Positions 22,457 to 32,780 of a stretch of 64,000 bases of DNA are shown piece by piece. Under the pieces are notes generated by a model that saw only the letters and a list, made by a program, of their open reading frames with translations, was not told where the DNA came from and did no database searches. How positions within the stretch are numbered: the first letter of the stretch is position 1; every line of letters begins with the position of its first letter. The position numbers and the translations under genes are program-made. This DNA comes from Chromohalobacter canadensis (GTDB lineage: Bacteria; Pseudomonadota; Gammaproteobacteria; Pseudomonadales; Halomonadaceae), in contig NZ_CP140151.1 of the NCBI RefSeq assembly GCF_034479555.1, positions 2,914,001-2,978,000 on the forward strand, in the 5' to 3' direction.

Positions 22457-23935
22457 ATGACCGTACGTACACGTATTGCGCCGTCGCCGACCGGCGATCC
22501 TCATGTCGGCACGGCCTATATCGCGCTGTTCAATCTATGCTTTGCGCGGCAGCATGGCGGGCAGTTCATCCTCCGCATCGAGGATACAGATCGGGTGCGT
22601 TCGACGGCCGAGTCGGAGCAGATGATCCTCGACTCGCTGCGCTGGCTGGGGCTCGAGTGGGATGAAGGCCCCGATATCGGTGGCCCGCATGGCCCGTACC
22701 GGCAGAGCGAGCGTGGCGACATCTATACGCAATATGCGCAGCAGTTGCTCGACGCCGGGCATGCGTTCAAGTGCTATCGGACCAGCGAAGAACTCGATGA
22801 GCTGCGTGAGACGCGCAAGGCGGCGGGGCTGCACTTGGCGCTCAAGCCGGCCGATCTCGCGCTTGTCGACGAAGAAGTGGCGCGTCGCGAGCGGGAACAG
22901 TGGCCTTACGTGGTGCGCATGAAAGTACCGGGTGAAGGCAGTTGCGTTGTCAGTGACATGCTGCGTGGCGAGATTGAAGTCGACTGGGCGCAGGTCGATG
23001 CCCAAATCCTGCTCAAATCAGACGGCATGCCGACCTATCACTTGGCCAATGTCGTCGACGACCATCTGATGGGCATCACTCATGTCATGCGCGGTGAGGA
23101 GTGGATTAACTCGGCACCCAAGCACAAGCTGTTGTATGAGTACTTCGATTGGCCGATGCCGACGCTGTGCCATATGCCGTTGCTGCGCAACCCGGACAAG
23201 TCGAAGTTGTCCAAGCGCAAGAATCCGACCTCGATCAATTATTATCGACGCATGGGCTTTTTGCCGCAGGCGGTGACTAACTATCTAGGCCGCATGGGCT
23301 GGTCGATGCCCGATGACCGCGAGAAGTTCACCCTAGAGGAGATGATGGCGAACTTCGATATTCAGCGCGTGTCGCTGGGTGGCCCGGTGTTCGACCTGGA
23401 GAAGCTCACTTGGCTCAACGGAGTCTATATTCGCGAGGACTTGGACGATGCCGCCTTGTTGAAGGCTCTGAGAGAGTGGGCCTTCAACGAGGATTACGTC
23501 AACCAGATCCTGCCGCAGGTACGTCCGCGGATCTCGACACTCTCCGATGTCATGCCGCTGGCCGGGCATTTCTTTTCGGGGGTGCCGCCGCTCGAGGCCT
23601 CCAGTTTTGAGAGCATTAAGCTCGAGAATGAAGACCTGCTCAAACTTCTGCAGTTTTTGACCTGGCGTCTGGAAAGCGTTCCCAGTTGGCACAAGGAAGC
23701 CTTGCTCGACGAGGTCAAGTTCCTGGCCGAGGCGTTCAATATGAAGATGAAAGCGTTCCTGGCGCCGGTCTTCATCGCCGTCACGGGGAGTGCGACTTCC
23801 ACCTCGGTGCTTGATGCCATGGCGATTCTCGGTTCGGATATGACACGGGCGCGCCTGCGCCATGCCACCCAGGTGTTGGGTGGCGTTTCCAAGAAGCAGG
23901 CCAAACGCTTCGAGAAAGAATATCGGGAGCTGTAA
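22457..23935 (+). CDS. gltX: Glutamate--tRNA ligase
   Basis: A 492-residue class I aminoacyl-tRNA synthetase charging tRNA-Glu. It shows the HIGH-type motif [14 protein letters not shown] (residues 8-21), [18 protein letters not shown] and the KMSKS-type [10 protein letters not shown]. The second His of the usual HVGG(A/T) motif region is conserved as HVGT. The ATG at 22457 fits the family start (T-R-APSPTG). tRNA-Glu(TTC) lies 270 bases downstream, so enzyme and substrate are neighbours. Confidence 0.96.
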   Translation: MTVRTRIAPSPTGDPHVGTAYIALFNLCFARQHGGQFILRIEDTDRVRSTAESEQMILDSLRWLGLEWDEGPDIGGPHGPYRQSERGDIYTQYAQQLLDAGHAFKCYRTSEELDELRETRKAAGLHLALKPADLALVDEEVARREREQWPYVVRMKVPGEGSCVVSDMLRGEIEVDWAQVDAQILLKSDGMPTYHLANVVDDHLMGITHVMRGEEWINSAPKHKLLYEYFDWPMPTLCHMPLLRNPDKSKLSKRKNPTSINYYRRMGFLPQAVTNYLGRMGWSMPDDREKFTLEEMMANFDIQRVSLGGPVFDLEKLTWLNGVYIREDLDDAALLKALREWAFNEDYVNQILPQVRPRISTLSDVMPLAGHFFSGVPPLEASSFESIKLENEDLLKLLQFLTWRLESVPSWHKEALLDEVKFLAEAFNMKMKAFLAPVFIAVTGSATSTSVLDAMAILGSDMTRARLRHATQVLGGVSKKQAKRFEKEYREL

Positions 23936-24019
23936 TCTCGCAGAGCGGCGCTGCGTGCCTGGAAGAAGGAAGAACGCTGCAACGCAGCTTGAAGAGGGCA
24001 GAAACCCTAGATACTACTG

Positions 24020-24051
24020 CCTTCCTTCTTCCTTCTTCCTTCTTCCTTCTT
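24020..24051. repeat. Short tandem repeat, 7-bp unit CTTCCTT
   Basis: Just over four copies of CTTCCTT in a pyrimidine-only tract in the non-coding spacer between gltX and tRNA-Ala. Strongly strand-asymmetric; prone to slippage. Confidence 0.8.
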
Positions 24052-24114
24052 ACGTATCGAAAGATATTGACGAAGCCAGGTAGAATCAGTATTCTACGCA
24101 CCGTCTTGAGGCGC

Positions 24115-24190
24115 GGGGCCTTAGCTCAGATGGGAGAGCGCAACACTGGCAGTGTTGAGGTCAGCGGTTCGATCCCGCTAGGCTCCACCA
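24115..24190 (+). tRNA. tRNA-Ala (anticodon GGC)
   Basis: Acceptor GGGGCCT pairs with AGGCTCC (one G-U); D-stem GCTC/GAGC; anticodon stem CAACA/TGTTG with loop CTGGCAG; T-arm AGCGG-TTCGATC-CCGCT; encoded CCA. 76 nt. Confidence 0.97.
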
Positions 24191-24206
24191 AGCATCAAGA
24201 CAATGC

Positions 24207-24282
24207 GTCCCATTCGTCTAGTGGTCCAGGACACCGCCCTTTCACGGCGGTAACAGGGGTTCAAACCCCCTATGGGACGCCA
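24207..24282 (+). tRNA. tRNA-Glu (anticodon TTC)
   Basis: Acceptor GTCCCAT/ATGGGAC; anticodon stem ACCGCC/GGCGGT with loop CTTTCAC; T-arm AGGGG-TTCAAAC-CCCCT; encoded GCCA. 76 nt, 16 bases after tRNA-Ala, so co-transcribed. Confidence 0.97.
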
Positions 24283-24314
24283 CTTTTTCTTGCCAGCAAT
24301 AATGGCGATACCAG

Positions 24315-24337
24315 AGACGCGCAAGCGTCTTTTTTTG
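24315..24337 (+). terminator. Terminator of the tRNA-Ala/tRNA-Glu unit
   Basis: AGACGC-GCAA-GCGTCT followed by seven T, 33 bases past tRNA-Glu. Confidence 0.9.
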
Positions 24338-24773
24338 TCTCTGCCTGCCTTAGCTATTAGACGTTTTTATACGTTTTCCCCCTTGACACCTCTGGGACTT
24401 TGTCCACTGCCGTTTCGTCTTGGTCTTCGTGTTGTGTATAACACCGGCTAAGGCCCGTCATATTGCGCGTTATTGAAAAAAATACTATTTTTCAACCACT
24501 TATAATAGGTCAAAAATTGACCGATTTGAGCGTAACCGCCTTGTCATGGTGTTTCTGGCGAACTACCTAAAGGTTTTGAACAGGTTTATCCACAGAAAGT
24601 GTGGAAAACGCTCAACGACGTCAGTACAGAAAAACCAGGCTGTGGGAATGAAGGTCTTCAGGAGGGGGAAGTAGGGGAGGTCCAACGCAATGGACCGCCC
24701 TGCAGGCGGTCCATGATGCTTGTGTGCCAGTAACCTGTGGCCAGGAGTGGGGCGGCCAAGTGTTGGCTACAAG
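24338..24773. other. Gene-free spacer between the tRNA unit and gltA
   Basis: 436 bases with no convincing frame. It holds an AT-rich patch with TATAAT (24501-24506) and the inverted repeat GGTCAAAAATTGACC (24508-24522), a perfect DnaA-box sequence TTATCCACA (24586-24594), and a 10-bp-stem hairpin (ATGGACCGCC-CTGCA-GGCGGTCCAT, 24691-24715) 59 bases past the gltA stop, likely its transcription end though it lacks a T-tract. Confidence 0.6.
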
Positions 24774-26060
24774 TTACTTGGTGGGGTAGTCCCGCTGGGA
24801 ATGGCCGATATAGAGCTGACGCGGGCGGCTGATGCGATAGCTGCCGCTGATCATTTCGTTCCAGTGAGACGTCCAGCCAATCGTGCGGGCCATGGCGAAG
24901 ATGACGGTAAACATGTTGGTCGGAATGCCGATCGCCTTGAGGATAATGCCGGAATAGAAGTCGACGTTCGGGTAGAGCTTGCGCTCGATGAAGTAGTCGT
25001 CTTCCAATGCGATCTGCTCGAGCCGCTTGGCGATCTTGAGTTGCACGTCGTCGGCCTTGCCGAGCTCGCCCAGCACTTCATCGCAGGTTTCCTTCATGAC
25101 CTTGGCGCGCGGGTCGAAATTGCGATAGACGCGGTGGCCAAAGCCCATCAGCTTGAACGGGTCATCCTTATCCTTGGCGCGGTCGATGAAACGTTGGATG
25201 TTCTCCTCGGAGTCATCCCCGATCTCGTCGAGCATGTTGAGCACGGCTTCGTTGGCGCCACCGTGGGCTGGCCCCCACAGCGCTGCGATGCCGGCGCTGA
25301 TGCAGGCGAAGGGGTTGGCGCCCGTCGAGCCTGCCAGGCGCACCGTGGAGGTGGAGGCGTTCTGTTCATGGTCGGCGTGCAGCATGAAGATCCGATCCAT
25401 GGCCTTGGCGAAAACCGGGTTGACCTCGTAGCTTTCACACGGGTTGCCGAACATCATGTAGAGGAAGTTCTCCGCGTAATCGAGATCGTTGCGCGGATAA
25501 TTGAATGGTTGGCCGATGTTGTACTTGTGGCACATCGCGGCGAGGGTCGGCATCTTGGCGATCAGGCGAATCGCACTGACGCGGCGCTCTTCTTCCTTGG
25601 TGATGTCCAGATTGTCGTGGTAGAAGGCGGCCAGGCCTCCGACGACGCCGCACAGGATCGCCATCGGGTGGGCGTCGCGGCGGAAGCCCTTGAAGAAGTT
25701 GACGAGTTGTTCGTGGACCATGGTGTGATTTCTCACGGTGGCCGCGAAGTCGTCGTATTGTGCCTTGCTGGGGAGCTCTCCGAACAACAGTAGATAACAG
25801 AGCTCGACGTAATTGGAGTGCTCGGCCAGTTGGCCGATAGGGTAACCGCGGTGGAGAAGAACGCCCGCAGCACCATCGATGTAGGTGATGCTTGATTCGC
25901 AGGAGGCGGTGGCGACGAAGCCCGGGTCGTATGTGAACAGACCTTCGCTGGTCAGGCCGCGGACGTCGATCACATCAGGCCCGACGGTGCCGGAGTAGAC
26001 AGGGAACTCGATCGTCTTGTCCAACCCTTCTACCGTCAACTGCGCTTTCCTGTCAGCCAT
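24774..26060 (-). CDS. gltA: Citrate synthase (type II, hexameric)
   Basis: A 428-residue citrate synthase joining acetyl-CoA and oxaloacetate at the entry of the TCA cycle. The catalytic residues are all visible: His in [13 protein letters not shown], His in [12 protein letters not shown] and Asp in [10 protein letters not shown]. Length and the N-terminal beta domain ([20 protein letters not shown]) are those of NADH-sensitive enterobacterial-type GltA. A strong AGAGGAGG ribosome site and a near-consensus promoter (26124-26151) lie upstream. It is divergent from sdhC, the common gammaproteobacterial arrangement. Confidence 0.97.
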   Translation of the reverse strand: MADRKAQLTVEGLDKTIEFPVYSGTVGPDVIDVRGLTSEGLFTYDPGFVATASCESSITYIDGAAGVLLHRGYPIGQLAEHSNYVELCYLLLFGELPSKAQYDDFAATVRNHTMVHEQLVNFFKGFRRDAHPMAILCGVVGGLAAFYHDNLDITKEEERRVSAIRLIAKMPTLAAMCHKYNIGQPFNYPRNDLDYAENFLYMMFGNPCESYEVNPVFAKAMDRIFMLHADHEQNASTSTVRLAGSTGANPFACISAGIAALWGPAHGGANEAVLNMLDEIGDDSEENIQRFIDRAKDKDDPFKLMGFGHRVYRNFDPRAKVMKETCDEVLGELGKADDVQLKIAKRLEQIALEDDYFIERKLYPNVDFYSGIILKAIGIPTNMFTVIFAMARTIGWTSHWNEMISGSYRISRPRQLYIGHSQRDYPTK

Positions 26061-26123
26061 TATGGCCTCCTCTTTTACCTAAGTCTTTGTCTTGCTTGCC
26101 ATGCCAGCGAAAATAATTCGCCT

Positions 26124-26151
26124 ACTATAGAACCACGCGGTGGATTGTCAA
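26124..26151 (-). promoter_or_regulatory. gltA promoter
   Basis: On the minus strand: TTGACA, 16-base spacer, TATAGT. About 64 bases upstream of the gltA ATG. Confidence 0.8.
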
Positions 26152-26295
26152 TTGGGCCTAGGGCGCCTGTGACCATGGCGCCGCCGCGCATGGCGTGTTC
26201 CGGCGTGGCGATAGAAAGGGGCGAACAAGGTTCCCTACCCGGAAATGCCACCCTATTTGACGCGTCCATGGGGATGGCTGCAAGGGCTATCTCAT

Positions 26296-26324
26296 TTGTC
26301 ATGACATCCCCCGGTCCCTATAAT
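26296..26324 (+). promoter_or_regulatory. sdhC promoter
   Basis: TTGTCA, 17-base spacer, TATAAT, giving a leader of about 120 bases before the sdhC start. The 392-base gltA-sdhC spacer contains this and the gltA promoter; I see no gene in it. Confidence 0.8.
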
Positions 26325-26452
26325 CTTATCCCGCGCGACTGGCAGGAGCATGGCTTGGTCATGTAAGCCCTCGACCAAGGCCTCCCCCTCAAACCACCGC
26401 CCGCACCGGGTACAGCCCTAGCCGCTGGCGGGCCAAGAGAGTGTGATGAGCC

Positions 26453-26830
26453 GTGAATAGCAAAAGACCCGTAAACTTAGACCTGACGACGATAAAATTT
26501 CCACTTCCCGCACTGACCTCCATTGCCCACCGCATTACCGGTGTCATCCTCTTCGTGGGGTTGATCTTCGGTTTTTGGGCCCTCGACGCGTCACTGTCGT
26601 CTCCCGAAGGATTCGAAGCAGTGCGTGACACCCTCGCCAATAACGTACTCGCCAAACTGATCGCCTGGGGATTGCTCTCGGCGTTGGGCTTCCACTTTGT
26701 GGCCGGCATCAAGCACCTGCTGATGGATGCAGGGATTGGCGTGGATCTCGAGGGTGGACATCGCAAGGCGCAGATCACGGTCGTGATCAGTGCCATCTTG
26801 GTGGTTCTGGCAGGAGTCTGGGTATGGTAA
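26453..26830 (+). CDS. sdhC: Succinate dehydrogenase cytochrome b556 subunit
   Basis: A 125-residue membrane anchor of complex II that binds haem b and ubiquinone. It begins MNSKRPVNLDLTTIKFPLPA, has three membrane segments and the haem ligand His in GFHFVAGIKHLLMD. SIAHRITGV and SSPEGFE match E. coli SdhC closely. The start codon is GTG at 26453 (weak TGATGAG upstream). Overlaps sdhD by seven bases, so the two anchors are translationally coupled. Confidence 0.95.
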   Translation: MNSKRPVNLDLTTIKFPLPALTSIAHRITGVILFVGLIFGFWALDASLSSPEGFEAVRDTLANNVLAKLIAWGLLSALGFHFVAGIKHLLMDAGIGVDLEGGHRKAQITVVISAILVVLAGVWVW

Positions 26831-27171
26831 CCAACATCACGAACCTCGGTCGTAGTGGCCTGTCCGATTGGCTGATCCAGCGAGTCTCGGCCCTCATCCT
26901 GGCGGTCTATGCCGTGTTCATGGTCCTGTATCTACTGTTCCATCCGGGGCTCGATTACGCCACGTGGAGCGGTCTCTTCTCGCAGACCTGGATGCGCATC
27001 TTCTCCCTGCTGGCCTTTATTTCCATCGCGGCGCACGCGTGGGTCGGTTTGTGGACGGTGTCCACCGACTATCTCAAGCAGGCGGGTGTACGCTTTGCAT
27101 TTCAAGCGGTCGTCATGCTGGCCATCTTCGTTTTTCTGGTGTGGGGCGTTCAAGTCCTTTGGGGAGCCTAA
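26824..27171 (+). CDS. sdhD: Succinate dehydrogenase hydrophobic anchor subunit
   Basis: A 115-residue three-helix membrane protein completing the complex II anchor. Conserved SGLSDWLIQRVSALILAVY at the start, the haem/quinone-region His in FISIAAHAWVGLWTV, and the Asp-Tyr STDYLK motif at the quinone site. Starts within the sdhC stop region and ends three bases before sdhA. Confidence 0.95.
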   Translation: MVTNITNLGRSGLSDWLIQRVSALILAVYAVFMVLYLLFHPGLDYATWSGLFSQTWMRIFSLLAFISIAAHAWVGLWTVSTDYLKQAGVRFAFQAVVMLAIFVFLVWGVQVLWGA

Positions 27172-27174
27172 TCC

Positions 27175-28947
27175 ATGTCCAATATGCGTAGCCTGACATT
27201 CGACGCAATCATCATCGGTGGCGGTGGCTCCGGCCTGCGTACCGCGCTCGAGCTGGCCAAGTCCGGCAAGAAGACTGCGGTGCTTTCCAAGGTCTTTCCG
27301 ACACGTTCGCACACCGTCTCCGCCCAAGGCGGTATTACCTGCGCCATCGCTTCTGCCGATCCCAACGACGATTGGCGTTGGCACATGTACGACACCGTCA
27401 AGGGCGGTGACTATATCGCCGACCAGGATGCCGCTGAGTATTTGTGTTCCGAAGGCCCCAAGGCGGTTTTCGAACTGGAACACATGGGGCTGCCGTTCTC
27501 GCGTTTCGATAACGGTCGCATCTATCAGCGCCCCTTCGGTGGTCAGTCCAAGGACTTCGGCAAGGGCGGCCAGGCCGCGCGCACATGCGCTGCTGCTGAC
27601 CGTACCGGCCATGCGCTGCTACATACGCTGTATCAGAATAACCTGAAAAATAACACCGTGTTCTTGAATGAATGGTACGCGGTGGATCTGGTCAAGAATG
27701 CCGATGGCGATGTGGTGGGCTGTATCGCCATGTGCATCGAGACGGGCGAAGTCGTGCATATCAAGTCCAAAGCGACGGTATTGGCGACCGGCGGCTCGGG
27801 CCGCATCTACTCGTCCACGACCAATGCGTTGATCAATACCGGTGACGGTATCGGCATGGCACTTCGCGCTGGCTTCCCCATGCAGGACATGGAGATGTGG
27901 CAGTTCCACCCCACCGGCATTTACGGGGCCGGGGTCCTGGTCACCGAAGGTTGTCGTGGCGAGGGTGGCTACCTGATCAACAAGGACGGCGAACGCTTCA
28001 TGGAGCGTTATGCGCCGAACGCCAAGGACCTGGCCGGCCGCGATGTCGTGGCTCGCGCCATGGTCATGGAAATCCTTGAAGGGCGTGGCTGCGGCGAAAA
28101 CGGTGATCACGTCATGCTGAAGCTCGATCACCTGGGTGAAGAGGTGCTGGGCAAGCGTCTGCCGGGCATCGTCGAGCTATCCAAGACCTTTGCCCACGTT
28201 GATCCCGCCAAGGACCCGATTCCGGTCGTGCCGACGTGCCACTACATGATGGGCGGCGTGCCAACCAACGTCCACGGTCAGGCGATCATGCAGGACGCCG
28301 ATGGCAATGATCAGATCGTCAACGGGCTGTTTGCCTGTGGCGAAGCGGCGTGTGTGTCCGTACACGGCGCCAACCGCCTGGGCGGCAACTCACTGCTCGA
28401 CTTGGTGGTCTTCGGGCGTGCCGCAGGCATGTTCATCGAAGAAGCGCTCAATGAAGGGGTCGATTACCTCGAGGCGGCTCAGTCCGATATCGATAGCGCC
28501 ATGGCCCGCCTCAACCGTTGGGACGAATCCAGCGGTGGCGAGGCAATTCCTGAGCTGCGTGCCGAGCTGCAGGAAGTGATGCAGAATGATTTCGGTGTTT
28601 TCCGTCAGGAAGACACCATGCAGGAGGGCGTCAAGAAACTGGCCGACCTCCGTGAGCGTATCGGTAATGCGCATCTGGCCGATAAGTCCAATGCCTTCAA
28701 CACCGCGCGTGTCGAAGCGTTGGAGCTCGACAATCTGCTCGAGGTGGCGGAAGCCACGGCAATCTCCGCTTTGGATCGTAAGGAAAGCCGCGGCGCACAT
28801 TCGCGCTATGACTATCCGGATCGCGACGACGCCAATTGGCTCAAGCACTCCATGTACTTCCCAGCCGAGAAGCGGCTTGGGCAGCGTGACGTGAACTTTG
28901 CGCCGAAGACCGTCGAGACCTTCGAGCCGAAAATCCGCACCTACTAA
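27175..28947 (+). CDS. sdhA: Succinate dehydrogenase flavoprotein subunit
   Basis: A 590-residue catalytic subunit oxidising succinate to fumarate with covalently bound FAD. It shows [14 protein letters not shown], the FAD-attachment His in [13 protein letters not shown], the substrate-site [24 protein letters not shown], active-site Arg in the C-terminal capping/helical region, and [19 protein letters not shown]. Length is typical. Second-to-last in the sdhCDAB cluster, with only 13 bases to the sdhB start. Confidence 0.97.
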   Translation: MSNMRSLTFDAIIIGGGGSGLRTALELAKSGKKTAVLSKVFPTRSHTVSAQGGITCAIASADPNDDWRWHMYDTVKGGDYIADQDAAEYLCSEGPKAVFELEHMGLPFSRFDNGRIYQRPFGGQSKDFGKGGQAARTCAAADRTGHALLHTLYQNNLKNNTVFLNEWYAVDLVKNADGDVVGCIAMCIETGEVVHIKSKATVLATGGSGRIYSSTTNALINTGDGIGMALRAGFPMQDMEMWQFHPTGIYGAGVLVTEGCRGEGGYLINKDGERFMERYAPNAKDLAGRDVVARAMVMEILEGRGCGENGDHVMLKLDHLGEEVLGKRLPGIVELSKTFAHVDPAKDPIPVVPTCHYMMGGVPTNVHGQAIMQDADGNDQIVNGLFACGEAACVSVHGANRLGGNSLLDLVVFGRAAGMFIEEALNEGVDYLEAAQSDIDSAMARLNRWDESSGGEAIPELRAELQEVMQNDFGVFRQEDTMQEGVKKLADLRERIGNAHLADKSNAFNTARVEALELDNLLEVAEATAISALDRKESRGAHSRYDYPDRDDANWLKHSMYFPAEKRLGQRDVNFAPKTVETFEPKIRTY

Positions 28948-28960
28948 GGGGTTGTCCAAG

Positions 28961-29671
28961 ATGTCTACGCTTCAGATATCCATTTATCGCTACAACCCGG
29001 AAACCGACTCCGTGCCCTACATGCAGGAGTTTCAGCTGGACACGCAGGGCCGCGACATCATGGTTCTCAATGCGCTTGAAATGATCAAGCAGCAGGACAG
29101 TTCCATGGCGTACCGGCGTAGCTGCCGCGAAGGGGTTTGCGGTTCCGATGGCATGAACATGAACGGCAAGAATGGCTTGGCTTGTGTCACGCCGCTGTCC
29201 GAGGTGGTCAAGGACAACAAGCTGGTGCTGCGTCCGCTGCCTGGTTTGCCGGTTATCCGTGACCTGGTGGTCGATATGGGGGTGTTCTACAAGCAGTACG
29301 AGAGCATCCAGCCCTATCTGCAGAACGATACTACCGAGCCGACGATGGAGCGGCTGCAGTCGCCGGAAGAGCGCGAAAAACTCGATGGGCTTTACGAGTG
29401 CATCCTGTGTGCCTGCTGCTCTACGGCCTGCCCCTCATTCTGGTGGAATCCGGACAAGTTCGTGGGGCCGGCTGGCTTGCTGCAAGCTTATCGCTTCCTC
29501 GCCGATTCACGTGATACCGCAACGCGTGAGCGCCTGGAGCGGCTCGAAGATCCGTTCAGCCTGTTCCGGTGTCGTGGCATCATGAATTGCGTGGCGGTTT
29601 GCCCTAAAGGGCTCAACCCGACGCGTGCGATTGGCAAGATTCGTGAGATGTTACTGTCTAATGCCACTTAA
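28961..29671 (+). CDS. sdhB: Succinate dehydrogenase iron-sulfur subunit
   Basis: A 236-residue electron-transfer subunit. Cysteines for the three clusters are visible: SCREGVCGSDGMNMNGKNGLAC for [2Fe-2S] (shown as two parts), CILCACCSTACPSFWWNP for [4Fe-4S], and CRGIMNCVAVCPKGLNP for [3Fe-4S]. AAGGGG precedes the ATG at 28961. Followed by a terminator-like hairpin, so sdhCDAB may be partly separated from sucAB. Confidence 0.96.
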   Translation: MSTLQISIYRYNPETDSVPYMQEFQLDTQGRDIMVLNALEMIKQQDSSMAYRRSCREGVCGSDGMNMNGKNGLACVTPLSEVVKDNKLVLRPLPGLPVIRDLVVDMGVFYKQYESIQPYLQNDTTEPTMERLQSPEEREKLDGLYECILCACCSTACPSFWWNPDKFVGPAGLLQAYRFLADSRDTATRERLERLEDPFSLFRCRGIMNCVAVCPKGLNPTRAIGKIREMLLSNAT

Positions 29672-29683
29672 ATCGCGCCGCGT

Positions 29684-29712
29684 GGCTTGTTATCATTGGC
29701 AACAAGCCTTTT
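29684..29712 (+). terminator. Terminator-like hairpin after sdhB
   Basis: GGCTTGTT and AACAAGCC around a 9-base loop, then TTTT. A second hairpin (CCTGCGAC/GTCGCAGG, 29713-29733) abuts it. Confidence 0.6.
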
Positions 29713-29756
29713 CCTGCGACATGGCGTCGCAGGAGGCCGGTCCCGCGACCGCCGTT

Positions 29757-29782
29757 AGCCGGTGCCCTGCGCACCGGCTTTT
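29757..29782 (+). terminator. Second terminator-like hairpin in the sdhB-sucA spacer
   Basis: AGCCGGTGC-CCTGC-GCACCGGCT followed by TTTT. With the two hairpins upstream it fills most of the 233-base spacer; may tune sdh versus suc expression or protect the 3' end of sdh mRNA. Confidence 0.55.
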
Positions 29783-29904
29783 GACGATAAGTGGACCCTA
29801 GCGTCCGTGTGACGCCAACCTGCTCCTGCAGGTCCCAAGTGACGCCGGCACGTCCGGGCGTGCCAGCGCCAAGAACACCCATCAGTGCATAGGGTGACCA
29901 AGAG

Positions 29905-32739
29905 ATGCAAGAAGGCATAATGGAGTTGATGTGGCGCACTTCCCATGTCAGCGGCGGCAACGCCCACTACGTGGAAGCGCTCTACGAGCAATACCTCGTC
30001 GAACCCTCTGAGGTTCCCGACGAATGGCGTAACTATTTCGATCAGTTACCTCGTCCAGAAGGCGCCCCCTCTCACGACGTTCCTCTCAGTCCGATTCGCG
30101 ATCAGTTCTATCAGTTGGCACAAAACCGTCGTGGCACACCCGCCGCCGGTGTCGCCGACAGCAGCGAGAACAAGAAGCAGGTTAAGGTTCTCCAGCTGAT
30201 CAACGCATACCGCTTCCGCGGCCATCAGCGTGCCGATATCGACCCGCTGGGGCTTCGCAGCCCGACCCCGATCCCTGATCTGGATCTTTCCTTCCATCAG
30301 CTGACCGACGCTGACATGGAGACGTCCTTCCAGACTGGCTCGCTGTTCCTGGGCAAGGATCAGGCGCCGCTCAAGGAAATCGTCGACGTCCTGGAGAAGA
30401 CGTATTGCCGCAGCATTGGCTGCGAGTTCATGCATATCGTCAATACCGACGAGAAGCGTTGGCTGCAGCAGCGCTTCGAATCGGTACGCTCCAAGCCGGA
30501 TTACAGCGTCGATGTGCGCAAGCACATCCTCGAGCGTTTGACGGCGGCGGAAGGGTTGGAAAACTATCTCGCGTCCAAGTATCCAGGCACCAAGCGCTTC
30601 GGTCTGGAAGGCGGCGAGACCTTCATTCCGATGGTCGACGAAATCATCCAGCGCACTGGCAATTATGGCACCAAGGAAGTCGTCATCGGTATGGCGCACC
30701 GGGGTCGCCTCAACCTGCTGGTCAACTTGCTGGGTAAGAGCCCGTCGGAACTGATCGACGAGTTCGATGGCAAGAAAGTTATCCAGCAAGGCTCGGGGGA
30801 CGTGAAGTACCATCAGGGCTTCAGTTCCAATGTCATGACCGAAGGTGGCGAAGTTCACTTGGCATTGGCGTTCAACCCCTCGCACCTCGAGATCGTCACG
30901 CCGGTGGTTGAAGGGTCCGTGCGTGCCCGCCAAGATCGTCGTGAAGACGGCGAGGGCGACAAGGTGCTGCCGGTGGTGGTGCATGGCGATGCGGCCTTTG
31001 CCGGTCAGGGTGTGGTCATGGAGACATTTCAGATGTCCCAGACTCGCGGCTACAAGACCGGCGGCACCGTGCATATCGTCATCAACAACCAGGTCGGTTT
31101 CACCACATCACGGCCCGATGACGCACGCTCCACCGAGTATTGCACCGATATCGCCAAGATGGTCCAGGCGCCGATCTTCCATGTGAACGGCGATGACCCC
31201 GAGGCGGTGGTGCATGCCACCCAGGTGGCCGTCGATTATCGTTACCAGTTCAACAAGGACGTGGTGATCGATCTCGTCTGCTACCGCAAGCGCGGTCACA
31301 ACGAGGCCGACGAGCCCTCCGGGACTCAGCCGCTGATGTACCAGAAGATCAAGTCGCACAAGAGTTCGCGTGAGCTCTACGTGGCGCGCTTGGTGGAAGA
31401 GGGCATGATCAGCGAGGACGATGCGACCGCTATGGTCGAGAAGTATCGCGATGACCTGGTGGCGGGCAACCACGTCGCCAATGCGCTGGTCAAGGAGCCC
31501 AATACCGAGCTATTCGTCGACTGGACGCCTTATCTCGGGCATACGTGGACGGGCGACGCCGATACATCGATCGACATGACGCGCATGCAGGCGCTTGCCG
31601 CCAAGATGTGCGAGGTCCCCGAGGATGTTCAGGTACAGCGCCAGGTGGCCAAGATCTACGAGGATCGCCGCAAGATGGCCGCTGGCGAGCTAGCCATCAA
31701 CTGGGGCTTTGGCGAGACACTGGCGTATGCCACCTTGCTGGATGAGGGCCATCCGATTCGCCTGACGGGTCAGGACACGGGACGTGGCACCTTCTCGCAT
31801 CGCCATGCCGTCGTGCATAACCAGAAAGACGGTTCGACCTATGTGCCGCTGGAGTACATCAAGGAAGACCAGCCGAATTTCACTATTCGCGATTCTCTCC
31901 TGTCCGAGGAAGCGGCGCTGGCTTTCGAGTATGGGTACTCCACGACCACGCCCAAGGCCTTGATCATTTGGGAAGCCCAGTTTGGCGACTTCACTAACGG
32001 GGCGCAGGTGGTGATCGACCAGTTCATCTCCTCCGGCGAGACCAAGTGGGGGCGGCTATGCGGTCTCACCATGCTGCTGCCACACGGTTATGAAGGGCAG
32101 GGCCCCGAGCACTCCTCGGCGCGTCTCGAACGCTTCCTGCAACTGTGTGCCGAGCACAACATGCAGGTCTGCATGCCGACCACACCGGCCCAGATCTTCC
32201 ATCTCTTGCGGCGTCAGGTGATTCGTCCGCTGCGCAAGCCGCTGGTGATCATGTCACCTAAGAGCCTGCTGCGTCACAAGGAAGCAACCTCGACGCTGGA
32301 AGATCTTTCCAACGGCCGCTTCGAAATGGTGCTGCCGGATCAAGGTAAGCTCGACGCAGAGAGTGTCAAACGCGTGGTGTTGTGCTCGGGCAAGGTCTAC
32401 TACGACTTGGCGAGCTATCGTGCTGAAAATGGCAGCAACGATGTTGCGATCGTGCGTTTGGAGCAGGTCTATCCTTTCCCCAAAGAAGAGCTGTACGAGG
32501 TCTTCAAGACTTATCCGAATCTCGAGCAGGTCGTTTGGTGTCAGGAAGAGCCGCTCAATCAGGGCGCCTGGTATCAAAGCCAGCATCACATGCGTCTGGT
32601 GGCCGATATGGTTCAGGAAGGCTTGGGGCGCGATCTGAAGTTCGCAGGGCGTCCGGCATCCGCCGCGCCGGCATCCGGCTACATGTCCGTCCATGTTGAA
32701 CAGCAGCGTCAGCTGGTGGAAGACGCCATTACTGGCTGA
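29905..32739 (+). CDS. sucA: 2-oxoglutarate dehydrogenase E1 component
   Basis: A 944-residue thiamine-diphosphate enzyme that decarboxylates 2-oxoglutarate and passes the succinyl group to SucB lipoyl arms. N-terminal helix with SGGNAHYVEALYEQYL, then EGGETFIPMVDEII, GMAHRGRLNLLVN, GDAAFAGQGVV and RKRGHNEADEPS (the ThDP region), and the transketolase-like QDTGRGTFSHRHAV. The start MQEGIMELMW matches Pseudomonas SucA; an internal ATG at 29920 has the better ribosome site. Followed by sucB after 41 bases. Confidence 0.97.
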   Translation: MQEGIMELMWRTSHVSGGNAHYVEALYEQYLVEPSEVPDEWRNYFDQLPRPEGAPSHDVPLSPIRDQFYQLAQNRRGTPAAGVADSSENKKQVKVLQLINAYRFRGHQRADIDPLGLRSPTPIPDLDLSFHQLTDADMETSFQTGSLFLGKDQAPLKEIVDVLEKTYCRSIGCEFMHIVNTDEKRWLQQRFESVRSKPDYSVDVRKHILERLTAAEGLENYLASKYPGTKRFGLEGGETFIPMVDEIIQRTGNYGTKEVVIGMAHRGRLNLLVNLLGKSPSELIDEFDGKKVIQQGSGDVKYHQGFSSNVMTEGGEVHLALAFNPSHLEIVTPVVEGSVRARQDRREDGEGDKVLPVVVHGDAAFAGQGVVMETFQMSQTRGYKTGGTVHIVINNQVGFTTSRPDDARSTEYCTDIAKMVQAPIFHVNGDDPEAVVHATQVAVDYRYQFNKDVVIDLVCYRKRGHNEADEPSGTQPLMYQKIKSHKSSRELYVARLVEEGMISEDDATAMVEKYRDDLVAGNHVANALVKEPNTELFVDWTPYLGHTWTGDADTSIDMTRMQALAAKMCEVPEDVQVQRQVAKIYEDRRKMAAGELAINWGFGETLAYATLLDEGHPIRLTGQDTGRGTFSHRHAVVHNQKDGSTYVPLEYIKEDQPNFTIRDSLLSEEAALAFEYGYSTTTPKALIIWEAQFGDFTNGAQVVIDQFISSGETKWGRLCGLTMLLPHGYEGQGPEHSSARLERFLQLCAEHNMQVCMPTTPAQIFHLLRRQVIRPLRKPLVIMSPKSLLRHKEATSTLEDLSNGRFEMVLPDQGKLDAESVKRVVLCSGKVYYDLASYRAENGSNDVAIVRLEQVYPFPKEELYEVFKTYPNLEQVVWCQEEPLNQGAWYQSQHHMRLVADMVQEGLGRDLKFAGRPASAAPASGYMSVHVEQQRQLVEDAITG

Positions 32740-32780
32740 GGCGTTCCATCGGGATCGAGAGAAAACACTAAGGAAACGAC

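Noticed and set aside
24115..24282. The tRNA genes as an attachment site for a further element
   Set aside because: Both tRNAs are intact and no repeated 3' end or integrase is found nearby.
24586..24594. DnaA box as part of a replication origin
   Set aside because: Only one perfect box is seen and no dnaA, dnaN, gidA or AT-rich unwinding region lies near.
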